Assembly (NCBI GenBank): GCA_037042915.1
Contig: CM073197.1
Span: 2,852,001-2,916,000 of the forward strand
DNA: 64,000 nt
Source: Auricularia sp. M13
Lineage: Eukaryota > Basidiomycota > Agaricomycetes > Auriculariales > Auriculariaceae
Reading direction: 5' to 3'
Below, piece by piece: positions 43,700-54,539 of the stretch (the stretch's first letter is position 1; the number at the start of each line of letters is the position of its first letter). A program made the position numbers and the translations under genes. The notes under the pieces are model-generated. The model worked only from the letters and a program-made list of their open reading frames with translations. It was not told where the DNA came from and did not search any database.

Positions 43700-46270
43700 A
43701 CCGCTCGCAAGTTGAGCCGTCACGCGAAGATCAGGTTGCTCTCAGGTTCAACTTCAAGACGCCGCGCTCTAGCTGAGTCCCATTCCCGCTCGTGCTTGCT
43801 CTTCTCTCCGTCCCGTTGGCTGGCTCAGCGTCTCGTCCCGTCTCCTTCCGCGCTCTCCACGCAGGTAAGGAGACTCCCCGCTGCGGATCCGACGCGCCAC
43901 GAGGCGCGTCGCAGGTAGCCGGCTGGCTTCCGGCCCCGCCCAGAGTTTGGCGGGCGAAACATTCCTCTTCCTCAAGACTCCAAGACTCGAAGGTGTCGTC
44001 TTTGCTTCCCTCCCTCATGCGGTTGATTCGTTCTCCCGCTGCTGCGTCCGAATCGTGCTGGACAGGATTTGTTGCTTGGTACGTTCTGTTCGCTCGTGTC
44101 GTGAAGCCCGCTGACGCGTGTTTGTAGAGTTTAAGATTGAGTTCGCCATCGCAAGTTGGAAGAGGCAAGACTGCACGTTCACGACAGTTTGAAGACGCAA
44201 GTGCAAGTTGAACACCGACATCATCAGTCACTCGCTTTCGCCCGCACGTTGAGCTCGCTACGCCCTCACTGGCTGCATTGATCGTTCCTCGCAGTCAATT
44301 CTCATCGTCCGAGGACCGTGGACACAGGATTTTCGACTCGCATTTCCCCTTTCAACTGTATCTTCAAGACATCAACGTTGAGCCGCGCTCGGCTCACTCT
44401 CCTTCTCGGTACGCCTCCGCTTATCCTACCTCCGCATCCCGACCTTACTAACCGCCGTCCTTCAGAATCATTTGATCATCTTTCCCTGGGCGTGTGGCTC
44501 CGGCCTGGCGCTCGAGGGCGCAGGCGTCGGCACACCGACGCAGGCGTTCGCGAGGGCTGGCCGGGCACGATCGTCCAGCTGGCTACATCCTCTCCGACTG
44601 CGAGCACGGCGACTTGTTCATCTTTTACTTTTGACGCGCGCTGCATTAAGTTCAGACTTGATCGGCGAATTTTGCCACGATGGCTTCGCGAGGAGTGCAA
44701 CGTTCAACTTCCCGCTCGGTCCTCCTTCAAGATGCGTTACGCGAGCTTGATCTTCGTTTTTGGTGCGTTTGTGGTCGCTGATACGCTTTGCGAACTGGAA
44801 CTGACGATGCGCTTGCAGAGGGATTTTATCTCACCGGTTCCGGCCGGGACTTCACCAAATCGGTGCGCCTTGGTCGTTTGGACTCACTTAGGGCACACGC
44901 AGGGCACTGTCGGGGAAGAACAAGCCAAACCAAAAATCTTTCTACAACTCGCGCTTTCCCGAGGTGCTCTCCGCGAGCTTGAACATCTTTTTCGGTGCGT
45001 CTCACGTGCACTGTGTCCGCAGCGCGTGCATGAGCTCACATTCGGCTTTGCTGCAGCGCATGCGCCGCCCGGCGCCCCTTACTCGCACGGCGCCGTTAGG
45101 ATCATGGCTCGAGGGCGCCCGCGTCGTTTTAGCGATGCGGACGTCCTCGAGACACTTTCGCTCTCTGCTTGCGGACGGTGCGCCGTATACTTTCCCTCAT
45201 ATCTGACCTGTGGTGCAGACTGCTGCTTCTCGGGCTCAAAGACTCGGAGAGGTTCGCACGGGCGTAGCTGGCGCCGGTGCGGACTTCTTCGAGGCGCGTG
45301 CTGCTGTGCAACTCTGGTGCCTCGGCAACTCTCTGCTGCGCTCTCCTTCGACTCTGATGCTTGTGTAATTTGGTTTACTGGTGCGGGACTTGCTCTCTGC
45401 GCACGCTGCTCATGTCTTTCCGTTACGGCTCCACGGGCTCGCGGCTTCTTTTCTCAGGTTCGGTGTCGAGGCGGGGCTCATCGTTCCGATGAGCTCGCCT
45501 CGACACGCGTTTGGCGGATGTTCCCTGGCTTTTCTCTGTGTGCGGACGTCGCCCTGCTGTCTCGGAAGCTCTGCGTGGCGGTTTTTTGCCCTGCTTTATC
45601 TTTGACTTCGACGCTCTGGCAGACGTTCTGCAAGCTGACTTGAACTGCTATCTCGCGAAGAATCCTTTACTCCTCAATGCACTTTGCACCACAGACTTTG
45701 ACATTAACTTTCTCACCCACCAGCGCAGTTGCTCGTCAAGGCCGTCTGTGAAAAGGTGCGGTGTACAATCTACCTCTCCTCGACGCAGTAAACAAGCAGG
45801 CCGCAGTTTAAATTCACCCCATTACCTCAAGCCTCAACGCTATCAACAATCGATTTTCTGCGGTGCGTCGTATGGAAAGTTTATTCGCTCACATTGCATG
45901 CCTCCAGCCTTCAGCTTCACGTTGTCGTCCTGCCAAGGTATGCGACGTCGCGCGGCACTGACATGGCTTCGACGCAGGTCGCCTTGGTCTCTGATCGTTA
46001 CAGCTGCTCTAGTTCTCCCGCTTGTCGCACCGCCCTCGCGCTCTCGTCACCGCCCGCCCTTCGTGAGTCCGCGCGCTCTGTGGGCACGTCGTCCCGCTGA
46101 ATCGTTTGCCCTTTCAGAAAAACCACCCGCTCCCCCCGTGAGTACATTTCCTACACCCTATTGCAAGGAAATTGACTCTTCTACACGGCAGACACACTTG
46201 AATGGCGTCCAGCGCTCGGGAGCGAGGGGAACTCTGGTAACGGTGCGCGATTGCGCGGTTTGTCCATCGT
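43700..46270 (+). other. Possible many-intron gene, identity unknown
   Basis: No known domain. Several short stretches look coding and are bounded by plausible 40-60-nt GT-AG introns: QFSSSEDRGHRIFDSHFPFQ near 44297, MASRGVQRSTSRSVLLQDAL near 44681, QAKPKIFLQLALSRGALREL near 44925, TAASRAQRLGEVRTGVAGAG near 45221, FDFDALADVLQADLNCYLAK near 45604. The 3' part, WSLIVTAALVLPLVAPP then EKPPAPP then EIDSSTRQTHLNGVQR, is separated by clean GTGAGT introns, stops near 46270, and an AATAAA lies near 46374. One frame (44318-45643) is open for over 440 codons, which is unusual for noncoding DNA. It may be a real gene, a decayed one or a stop-poor repeat. Confidence 0.3.
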
Positions 46271-46625
46271 AGGTCGTCACCGAGTTTTATAGGCGTCGGC
46301 ACATGGCGATTGCTAACTGTCTGAGCCTCACTTGTGAGGTGCATGGCGCATGTAGTTACTGTAATAATATGGCAATAAAGCAAAGATTTCTTCACCAGAA
46401 TTATTCATGTTCGTTTTCGGTTATGCATTCCGCCCAGTTCGGTCATTGTGCATGGAGAATCGGTGCTTTGACAGGGCTAGCCCTTGTCCAGCAAGGCCAC
46501 CTGTGTCTTTTGCGTCTTACGGCTTGGAGCCTTTGTTTACCTTTGTTGTCCCGTCGCCGAACTTCGTTTTATAAGAAGCTGCTAGCTATTTCTCCGTCCC
46601 TCTCGTCAACTAATCCACGGATTCG
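46271..46625. other. Promoter region of copy G
   Basis: No gene; it contains an AATAAA-type signal near 46374 for any upstream transcript, the conserved GTTTAC/TTGTTGTC motif at 46531-46550 and a TATA box (46570-46574) about 52 bases before the copy G start codon. Confidence 0.5.
46531..46550 (+). promoter_or_regulatory. Conserved upstream motif of G/H/I copies
   Basis: CTTTGTTTACCTTTGTTGTC lies about 75 bases before the copy G start. Related sequence lies before copy H (49588-49604, TGTTTGCTTCTGTTGTC) and copy I (52124-52143, TTTGTTTACTTTTGTTGTCC) at similar distances, while most surrounding upstream sequence differs. A shared transcription-factor site or leader element is likely. Confidence 0.55.
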
Positions 46626-48802
46626 ATGCAGGTCAGCATGGAGGACTTTCAGAGCCTGCTCCAGGGCTCGCGGTTACCTCAGCCCGGACGCGCGGCCATC
46701 GACCTCAAAGCACTGGACCTCCACGTCATGGAGAACTTGAAGGAGCATTACCCCCGGCGCGCAACTACCTTTAACGACATGCGCGACTCACTCCAAGGAG
46801 TGATGCATCAACTTCGATTCAATAAGATCACACTTCCCAGGTTCGTGTCCATCTGCACTTCAGGGACTGGGGATCTGACCTCGTCACCTCAGTGACAGTG
46901 CCAACGACGCGGCTAGCTGGCAAACTCTACTGAATGCTTTGGCAAGCCAATGCTGCTTCCTTGATGGCGATTATCCAGACTGCAATGTCCGCATGTCATT
47001 CGAGGAACAAGGATTGGCCAAAGGTGCGCGCCGGCCTGCATTCTGTGTTTGACCGCTGACACTGTGATATCTACCAGTTGGGACGGTCCTGCGCTGCATT
47101 TTACATCCACGATCCGACGCACTGGATACCTGCGAGTGGATAACGTTAAAAGCGTACTTCGAGAATCAAATCGAGCCTCAACAGAAACTTTGCATGTGCA
47201 CCGTCATTCAAGTGGTAAGAAGGAAAACTTCTCTCGGCATTTATTCACGCCCACTCGTAGCCGGACGGCTGCATACCTTGGGCGCAGTTTGATATGCTGG
47301 CGAGGGACAAAATTGTGCTTGCCTCCTCATTGCCACCGGGTTCTCCTGTGAGGGCACTCATTTCGACACTGCTGGCCGAGTGCGAAGTCGCGCATTGTGA
47401 TTACGGACTAATCGCAGATTCGACTCATGCAGTGTTCGCGCAGTGGACACCACGCGCGGCTTTAGATCCCTTCCACATCCTGGTTTATTATCAAGTCATT
47501 CCCGCGGCAACTCATTCGACAGTGTACTGCATTGCCGCGGCCATGATACACTGTTCTTTCAGCGTCAGCTATCAATCTCGGGCGCGGCGGATTGCAGGCG
47601 CCGCAAATCAATCCCAAAACGGGCGCAGAGTATTCGCCGTGAATGCGCACCCCCAGCATTTCCGCGACTTTGGGCTCTACGAGATGGAACATGACCGTAA
47701 GCAGTACAAGAACTTTTTGCATTGGAAGGCCAAGAAGTCTGCCCAGGCGCTCGAATCGCCTCTCTTGCCCGGCGCGGAGCTCTCTCTTCAGCGCGACGTG
47801 ATACCCAGGAAGCTCGAGCCGTGGCGCTGTCCATTTCCGTGGGTGCCTGTACCAGATGACTGTGTCAGCTCCATATTCGATCGTCGGCCACGGTGCTATC
47901 AGGTTGAAAATCTGTTACGCTCTGACAGCCCTCTTGTGTTCCGCGTCACCAAGCTTGTCCGCACCAATATTCAGGCGTTCTCGCAGGTTGTCGCGGGAAA
48001 GCTAGGTCGTGCTTCCGATGGCAAATTTGCGGAAACGCAGCTGTGCTTGAAGCTATTTGACGAGCGACTGTTCAACGTTCCGAGCCTCCGGGAATACGAC
48101 GCAGTAAAGCTCTACCATGCTCGCCTTTCCAGCCTCAACTTTGCTGACGAGATGCTCCGTCGGGAGGAGGCCATCTACACCGCTTTCTCTGGCGGGGAAC
48201 CTGAGAGGGGACCCTATCTTCAGGGACTGTCGGTTCCTCACTGCTATGGTTTCCACGAGGCTCGTCCGATAGCTTGCTCATCGCAGCGCGTGACTTATCC
48301 CATCACAGTTCACCGTCCAGGATGGAGCAGGAAGCCGCACCATGTTGGGATTACTCATGGAGTATATAGACGGCATTCCTTTCCAGGACTTGCTTGACGA
48401 GATGTTCGCTGAGGACTCGAGATGGGAGAAGGACGAGAAGGTTGTGGTGGTGCGCACCCGTTGCATCTCGAGCTCAGGCAATTCACACTGACATACTGCC
48501 GCCAGCTGAAGCGTCTTCGAAACATGATCAGGATCCTCAATCATGCCCATATTACTCAGGGCGACTGGCGTAGTGAACAAATTCTGTGCGTCAGACGCGA
48601 GACTAGCGACAAACGACGCGATCGCAACGTCGACCTCGTGTTTTTCGACTTTGCATTTGCGACGCAGCTCAACAATAGACGCCTTTTAGTCCCCCCGATC
48701 AATGACGTGGGTACAGCGTGGGGTATGCTGGATGACTGCGGTGTCCCTCACGATGTTATTGAGGCGACTGGCTGGGCGACTCGTGACGAGTGCGAAGACT
48801 GA
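46626..48802 (+). CDS. Kinase-like family copy G
   Basis: Plus-strand member of the G/H/I type. The start at 46626 gives MQVSMEDFQSLLQGSRLPQP. The second exon reads WQTLLNALASQCCFLDGDYP, the counterpart of the WLS..FCFLPGD block, then VLRCILHPRSDALDT and LCMCTVIQV. The main exon has LIADSTHAVFAQW, FRDFGLYEMEHDRKQYKNFL, LSLQRDVIPRKLEPWRCPFP, LCLKLFDERLFNVP, RREEAIYTAFSGGE and VPHCYGFHEA. The last exons give TMLGLLMEYIDGIPF, HITQGDWRSEQIL and DFAFATQLNN, ending DECED at 48802. At the conserved donor after FHE the sequence is GAG|GCTCGT where all sisters have GT, so splicing there would need a rare GC-AG intron or fail. Otherwise the copy looks intact. Confidence 0.72.
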
Positions 48803-49703
48803 ATGAATGGACACCCAGGAGCCTTGTTCTACGCATTAGTTGTGATGTATGTAGCGTAGCACTCAAGTCGAATCGTTCCGGAGAAACCATGCGTCGAAGT
48901 TGCGTCTGCAATTGCTCGAAAGCCTCGCCAAGCTTCGGATAATCAATCCTCACCTTCTTTTGTCGTTGTAGGGCAAAGTTCGCAACACGACCAGTGTCTC
49001 TAGAACTTGCATTACACGGCATTACGGGCGAAACCATGCCACATGCGGCACAACACGCATCGTCTCACCCAACGAGCCCTCCGCATCCTCTGCGTTCGGG
49101 TCGGACAAGACGACGTGGACGAGTTGAACGCATGTGACGTCGCGAGCGGGTTCAACTGCCTGCGCTATGGAGATTCTGTTCACGCTGACGTAGTGGCGGC
49201 GAGACAAACAGCTATGCACCATTGGAATAGATAACGGTGGTGTACCCAGCGTCAACGTCAGGCCCACGGTGTCTGCGGGTGTGTCAGCGACGGCAGCAGG
49301 TCGAGCGCGCCGGCGCGCGCGGTCGCGGGTCATGTCGAGCTGAGTCTCCAATGACTCTCGCGGCCAAGGTGAAATCAGGTGAGTGGCCAGAGGGATTGTG
49401 CAGAGCATTGCGAACCCGTCAATGTCGAAGGTGTCGCGCTTTATAGCACGGGTGGCGGAAGCAGTTGCACGTCCTCCGAGTCGCAGACGCTGCTGACGAA
49501 GGTCAGTTGTATTATATACATACGTGGCTATAAGCCCCGGCATACATAAGTATATGATATGTAGACTGGGAGCCAGGTGTGTCGCTTCTGTTTGCTTCTG
49601 TTGTCGCGCCGCGGTTGTCAGCTCTTTGCTTCCTTTCTTTCCCATGCAACTTGAACCGATGCTTTTCGCAGATCATCCTTACCAACCTCGAGCCTCTCGT
49701 TCC
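48803..49703. other. Intergenic between copies G and H
   Basis: Contains a decayed fragment of the Ser/Pro-rich gene (about 49035-49345) and, near its right end, the conserved upstream motif of copy H. Nothing else is recognisable. Confidence 0.45.
49035..49345 (-). pseudogene. Decayed fragment of the Ser/Pro-rich gene
   Basis: The plus strand carries GTGACGTCGCGAGCGGGT and a GACGTGGACGAGTTGAACGC stretch matching 11800-11870, and further on a GTCAACGTCAGGCC..GACGGCAGCAGGTCGAGCG stretch matching the region 12230-12310. On the minus strand this corresponds to pieces GLTLTLGTPPLSIP and GSLGETMR of the C-terminal half. It is much more diverged and shorter than the copy at 11663-12590, hence an older duplication. 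Confidence 0.65.
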
Positions 49704-51887
49704 ATGCAAGTCGTCGTGAAGGAGTTTGAGGACTTGCTGAAGGCCTCGGCACCCCTGCCTCCCCCCCAGAGCGTATCGGCCATCGATTTTCTTGCGTTGG
49801 ACAACAGTGTAAAGAACGACGCCCGCATCGAGGACTATTGTCCCCACCATATACGAGCCTTCTGGGACACGCACGTGTATTATGAAGAACTACTGAAGCA
49901 TCTGCGATTTCTGAAGCTACAACTGCCTATGTTCGTGTTGCGTTCATGACATTTATCGAGGTTTGACGCAGCGACAGAGAGTCTCCGGTCCTCGGCTGGC
50001 AAGCCCTTCTTGAAGTTTGGGCCAGCCAATGTTGCTTTCTTGAATCTGACTATCCAAACTGGAATGTCCGCATGTCGCTACCGGCTGAACACCTGGATAA
50101 CGGTGCGCCTGTCGCCGGACTGCGCCAAATATTTTCTTATTCATTTTTCTCAATAGTTGGACTGGTCACCCGCTGCATTCTGGCTCGACGAGACCTCGAC
50201 AAAAAATCTGAATGGATACCACCGGAAGCGTACTGGAGAATGGATACCATCACCAAGGAGGAGAAATTCTGCTTGTGCACCATCATTCGCGTAGTAAGTC
50301 TGCATCCCCATAGTCAATGTCCATCCACTAACGCTCCCAGCCCGACGGCTGTGTTCCTTGGGAGCTGTCCAATATGCGTATAGGACTCCTGTCAATACCT
50401 GCCTCCACGATGCCTGAAGGGTCCCCCATCAGAGCGCTCATCTCGACCATGCTCTCCACGTGTGCAGCTACGCATTGCAGATACGGGTTCATTGCGGACG
50501 CAGCGTACACAATGTTCGTGACATGGGAACCACGCAAGCCCCAGGACAACAGCCCTACAAAGATCTGGTACGAGCTGATTCCCAGAGCTACTCATTCAAC
50601 CGTATTCTGCATTGCGGCCGTCATGCTCCGGTATTCTTTCAGCGTCAATACACATGTGTATTCGCGACAGGTTGCAGGCGCCGCGAATCAATCCCAAAAC
50701 GGGCGCAGAGTATTCGCCGTAAATGCGCACCCCCAGCATTTCCGCGACTTCGGGCTCTACGAGATGGAACATGACCGTAAGCAGTACAAGAACTTTTTGC
50801 ATTGGAAGGCCAAGAAGTCTGCGCTGGCGCTCGAATCGCCTCTCTTGCCCGGCGCGGAGCTCTCTCTTCAACGCGACGTGATACCCAGGAAGCTCGAGCC
50901 GTGGCGCTGCCCATTTCCGTGGGTACCTGTGCCGGATGACTGTGTCGCCTCTATATTCGATCGTAGGCCACGGTCCTCTCAAGTGGATGGTCTATTGCGC
51001 TGTGACAGCCCCCTTGTCTTCCGAATCAACAAGGCCGTCCGCGTCAGCAGCGAGGCGTTCTCCCAGGTCTTTACGGGAACGCTAGGTTGCGCTCCTAATG
51101 GCATGGTCTCGGATACGGAGTTGTGCTTGAAACTCTTTGACGAGCGACTATTCCCCGTTCCGAGCATCAATGACTACCATAACGCAGCAACCCCCCGTAT
51201 TGCCCACCTCGCCGCACTCAATTTCCCCGACGAGATGATGCGCCGAGAGGAAGCCGTGTACACTTATTTCTCTGCCGAGGAGCCTTCGAGGGGGCCCCAT
51301 CTACAAGGACTCTCGATTCCTCACTGTTATGGCTTTCATGAGGTGCGTTTGAATTAACCACTAGTTGCACCGCGACTCATCAGGTTCCAGTTTACGGTAG
51401 AAGATGGGGCAGAGAGGCGCACCATGCTGGGATTTCTGATGGAATATGTAAAGGGTGTTCCTTTCGAGGAGGTCCTTGAGGAGATGTTCATGGAAGACTC
51501 GAAATGGAAGTACGAAGAGAAGTTCGCGTTGGTGCGTACTTACTACTGGCATGTTATGCGCAGGCGCTTTCAGTAACATCCCGCGACTAGTTAAAGCGTT
51601 TACGGAATCTCGTCAGAATCCTGAACCACGCTCATTTCACCCACGGCGACTGGCACCCAGCTCAAATTATATGCACGAGAGATCAATCGGACGGCAAGCC
51701 GCTAGATCAGCAATACGACTTTGTGCTTCTGGACTTTGCGTTCACACGGCAGTTGGATGACAGGCGCATCACGGTCCCTAGGCTCCGTGACCTTGGCGAA
51801 ACATGGGACTTTCTCGCGCAGTGGGGCATGTCTGAAGAAATGACTCGGGCGCTTGGATGGATGGAGCGCGACGAGTGCGACGTTTGA
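49704..51887 (+). CDS. Kinase-like family copy H
   Basis: Plus-strand G/H/I-type member, apparently intact. The start at 49704 gives MQVVVKEFEDLLKASAPLPP. Exon 2 reads DRESPVLGWQALLEVWASQC, CFLESDYPNWNVRMS; exon 3 has RCILARRDLDKKSEWIPPEA and LCTIIRV. The main exon carries ALISTMLSTCAATHCRYGFI, FRDFGLYEMEHDRKQYKNFL, IPRKLEPWRCPFPWVPVPDD, LCLKLFDERLFPVP, RREEAVYTYFSAEE and IPHCYGFHEV. The next exon gives ERRTMLGFLMEYVKGVPF. The last exon has HFTHGDWHPAQII, the most canonical catalytic loop in the window (HGD as in aminoglycoside/choline kinase-like enzymes), then DFAFTRQLDD, ending WMERDECDV at 51887. Confidence 0.78.
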
Positions 51888-52226
51888 ATGGCTTTTGAAC
51901 GTTTTTACGGCGTAACTTGTTCAATAACTCATGCATACTGCGAGCTCGCTCGGCATATAAACCTCGATGGAAACAGATGAAATGCACGCATTGCGACGAG
52001 CGGGCCAGGCTGATTGTACACTGTAGTGAGGCAGAACGAGGTGCAGCTTGACATGCGCTTCGGAGAGTAGGATTTGTTTTGGCTAATGTTTGCATCACGG
52101 TTGCCCTCGAGCGGTACTTCCCCTTTTGTTTACTTTTGTTGTCCTTTTGTCGTCTGTTTCTCCTCCCTCCTACATAAACCGATCCTTTTTGCATATTGTG
52201 TTTATCAACATCCACACTCTGGTTCG
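51888..52226. other. Intergenic between copies H and I
   Basis: Holds the second 178-bp dispersed repeat (51928-52105) and the conserved upstream motif of copy I (near 52124-52143). Confidence 0.55.
51928..52105 (-). repeat. 178-bp dispersed repeat, copy 2
   Basis: Inverted relative to 29821-29998 and the same length. It follows the 3' end of copy H by about 40 bp. The corresponding 3' flank of copy I continues past the insertion point (after CAATAA) without it, so it was inserted or lost independently of the gene duplication. Confidence 0.75.
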
Positions 52227-54408
52227 ATGCAAATCAGTGCAAAGGAATTCGAAAACTTGCTGGAGGTCTTGGCGCCCCTACCTCCTCCCGAGAGCCCGAA
52301 GACCATCGATTTCCTTGCGCTGGACGTCAGTATGAGGAACGACACCCGCATCTTGAAGGAGTATTATCCGAACTGCGCACGGGCCTTCTGGGATACGGAC
52401 ATGCTGTGGCAAGAATTATTGAAGTATCTTCGATTCCTGAAGCTTCAACTTCCAACGTTCGTGTCGTATCCACGACGTCTCCGAGATCTAACCCAGCGAC
52501 AGAAATTCTCCAACCCTCGGCTGGGAAACCCTTCTTCAAATTTGGGCTAGTCAATGTTGCTTTCTTGAACATGACTATCCAAACTGCAATGCTCGCATGA
52601 CTTTACAGTCCGAACACTTGGACAACGGTACGCCCGCGCAACTATACCAAATGTCTGCTTATTCAACTTCATTCCATAGTTGGCCTAGTCACGCGTTGTA
52701 TCCTGCACGATGAAGCGGTTGTCGTTGACTACGAATGGATCCCGCGCAAAACGTACTGGGAAAAACAGACTATGACAAAAATGCAGAAATTGTGCATGTG
52801 CACCATCATTCGCGTGGTAAGTCTGCCTTTGTCAATGTTCGACCACTTTGTAACGCGTGCAGCCCGACGGCTGCATTCCTTGGGAGCGATCCGATTTCCG
52901 TATCGAAGGGACGTCAATACTCGCTTCCTCGATGCCTGAAGGGTCACCCATCAGAGCGCTCATTTCGACGGTGCTATCTGCGTGTGCAAATACACATTGC
53001 AGATACGGACTAATAGCGGATGCAGCGTACACAATGTTCGTGAGGTGGGAACCACGACCACCCCACGAGCCCAGTCCTACTAGGATATGGTACGAGCTCA
53101 TTCCAAGAGCTGCACATTCAACCGTATTCTGCATTGCGGCCCTCATGCTCGAGCATTCCTTCAGCGTCAATCGACGTGAATATTCGCGGCAGGTTGCAAG
53201 CGCCGTGAATCAACCCCAGAATCAGAAATGGCGCAGAGTATTCGCCGTAAATGCGCGCCCCCAGCATTTCCGCGATTTTGGGCTCTACGAGATGGAACAT
53301 GACCGTAAGCAGTACATCAACTTTTTGCATTGGAAGGCCAAGAAGTCTGCCCAGGCGCTCGAATCGCCTCTCTTGCCCGGCACGGAGCTGTCTCTTCAGC
53401 GTGACGTGATTCCCAGGAAGTTCGAGCCCTGGCGCTGTCCTTTTCCGTGGGTACCTGTACCTGACGACTGTACCGCCTCCATATTCAGTCGCAGGCAACG
53501 GTCCTTTCAAGTGGACAGACTGTTGCGCTCTGATATGCCCCTTGTCTTCCGTATCAACAAGGCTGTCTGCGTCAGGGCGGAGGCGTTCTCGCAAATCTTC
53601 GCGGGGAAGCTAGCTTGCGCTTCCAACAGTCTGGTTTCGGATACACAGTTGTGTCTGAAGCTATTCGACGAGCGACTGTTCTTCGTTCCGAGCCGCTATG
53701 ACTTCGACTCCGTGGCAGGCCCTCTCGTTGCCCGCCTTGCCGCACTCAACTTCGCTGACGAGATGATGCGCCGGGAGGAGGCTGTTTATTCAGCATTCTC
53801 TGCCGATGAGCCTGAGAGGGGACCCCATCTGCAAGGTCTCTCGATTCCTCACTGTTATGGCTTTCACGAGGTGCGTTTGGTTGACAACACTCCGTACACC
53901 GCGACTCAATGTGTCCCAGTTCACTGTGCATGATGGAAAACAGAGCCGCACAATGCTGGGATTCATCATGGAATATATCGAGGGTGTTCCTTTCCAGCAA
54001 GTCCTCGAGGAAATGTTCACGGAAGGCTCAAAGTGGAAGCATGAGGAAAAGATCGCCTTGGTGCGTACTGCAATTGAAGCGCCTGCCGATGAATTAAGAT
54101 CTCGCCACTAGTTGAAGCGTTTACGGAACCTCATTAGGATTCTTAATCACGCTCATTTCACCCAGTGCGGCTGGCACACAGGTCAGATTATATGCACGAG
54201 AGAAAAGTCGGACAGCAAGCCGCTGGATCAGCAATTCGACTTCGTGCTCGTAGACTTTGCGTTCACACAGCAGTTGAGTGACAGGCGCATCATGGTCCCT
54301 AGGCTCCGTGACCTTGGCGAAGTCTGGAATTTGCTGGTACAGTCCGGCATGCCTAATGAAATGACTGAGGAACTTGGATGGATGGAGCGCGACGAGTGCG
54401 ATGTTTGA
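52227..54408 (+). CDS. Kinase-like family copy I (catalytic Asp lost)
   Basis: Plus-strand G/H/I-type member. The start at 52227 gives MQISAKEFENLLEVLAPLPP. Exon 2 reads DRNSPTLGWETLLQIWASQC, CFLEHDYPNCNARMT. The main exon has LIADAAYTMFVRWEP, FRDFGLYEMEHDRKQYINFL, IPRKFEPWRCPFPWVPVPDD, VFRINKAVCVRAEAFSQIFA, LCLKLFDERLFFVP, RREEAVYSAFSADE and IPHCYGFHEV. The next exon gives SRTMLGFIMEYIEGVPF. The last exon reads HFTQCGWHTGQII, where Gly replaces the Asp that all other copies keep, followed by DFAFTQQLSD and WMERDECDV at 54408. Splice sites look normal, so it may encode a true pseudokinase. The following gene on the opposite strand is a broken lectin-like copy. Confidence 0.78.
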
Positions 54409-54539
54409 ATGGCTTTTGAACGTTTTTACGGCGTACCTTATTCAATAATGTCCTAATATCCAACGACCAATATCCATACAAACGGTGATAGCGGATGAGC
54501 CTTCCAAACATGCCTTCTGGGGGTCGACATTCCACAACA

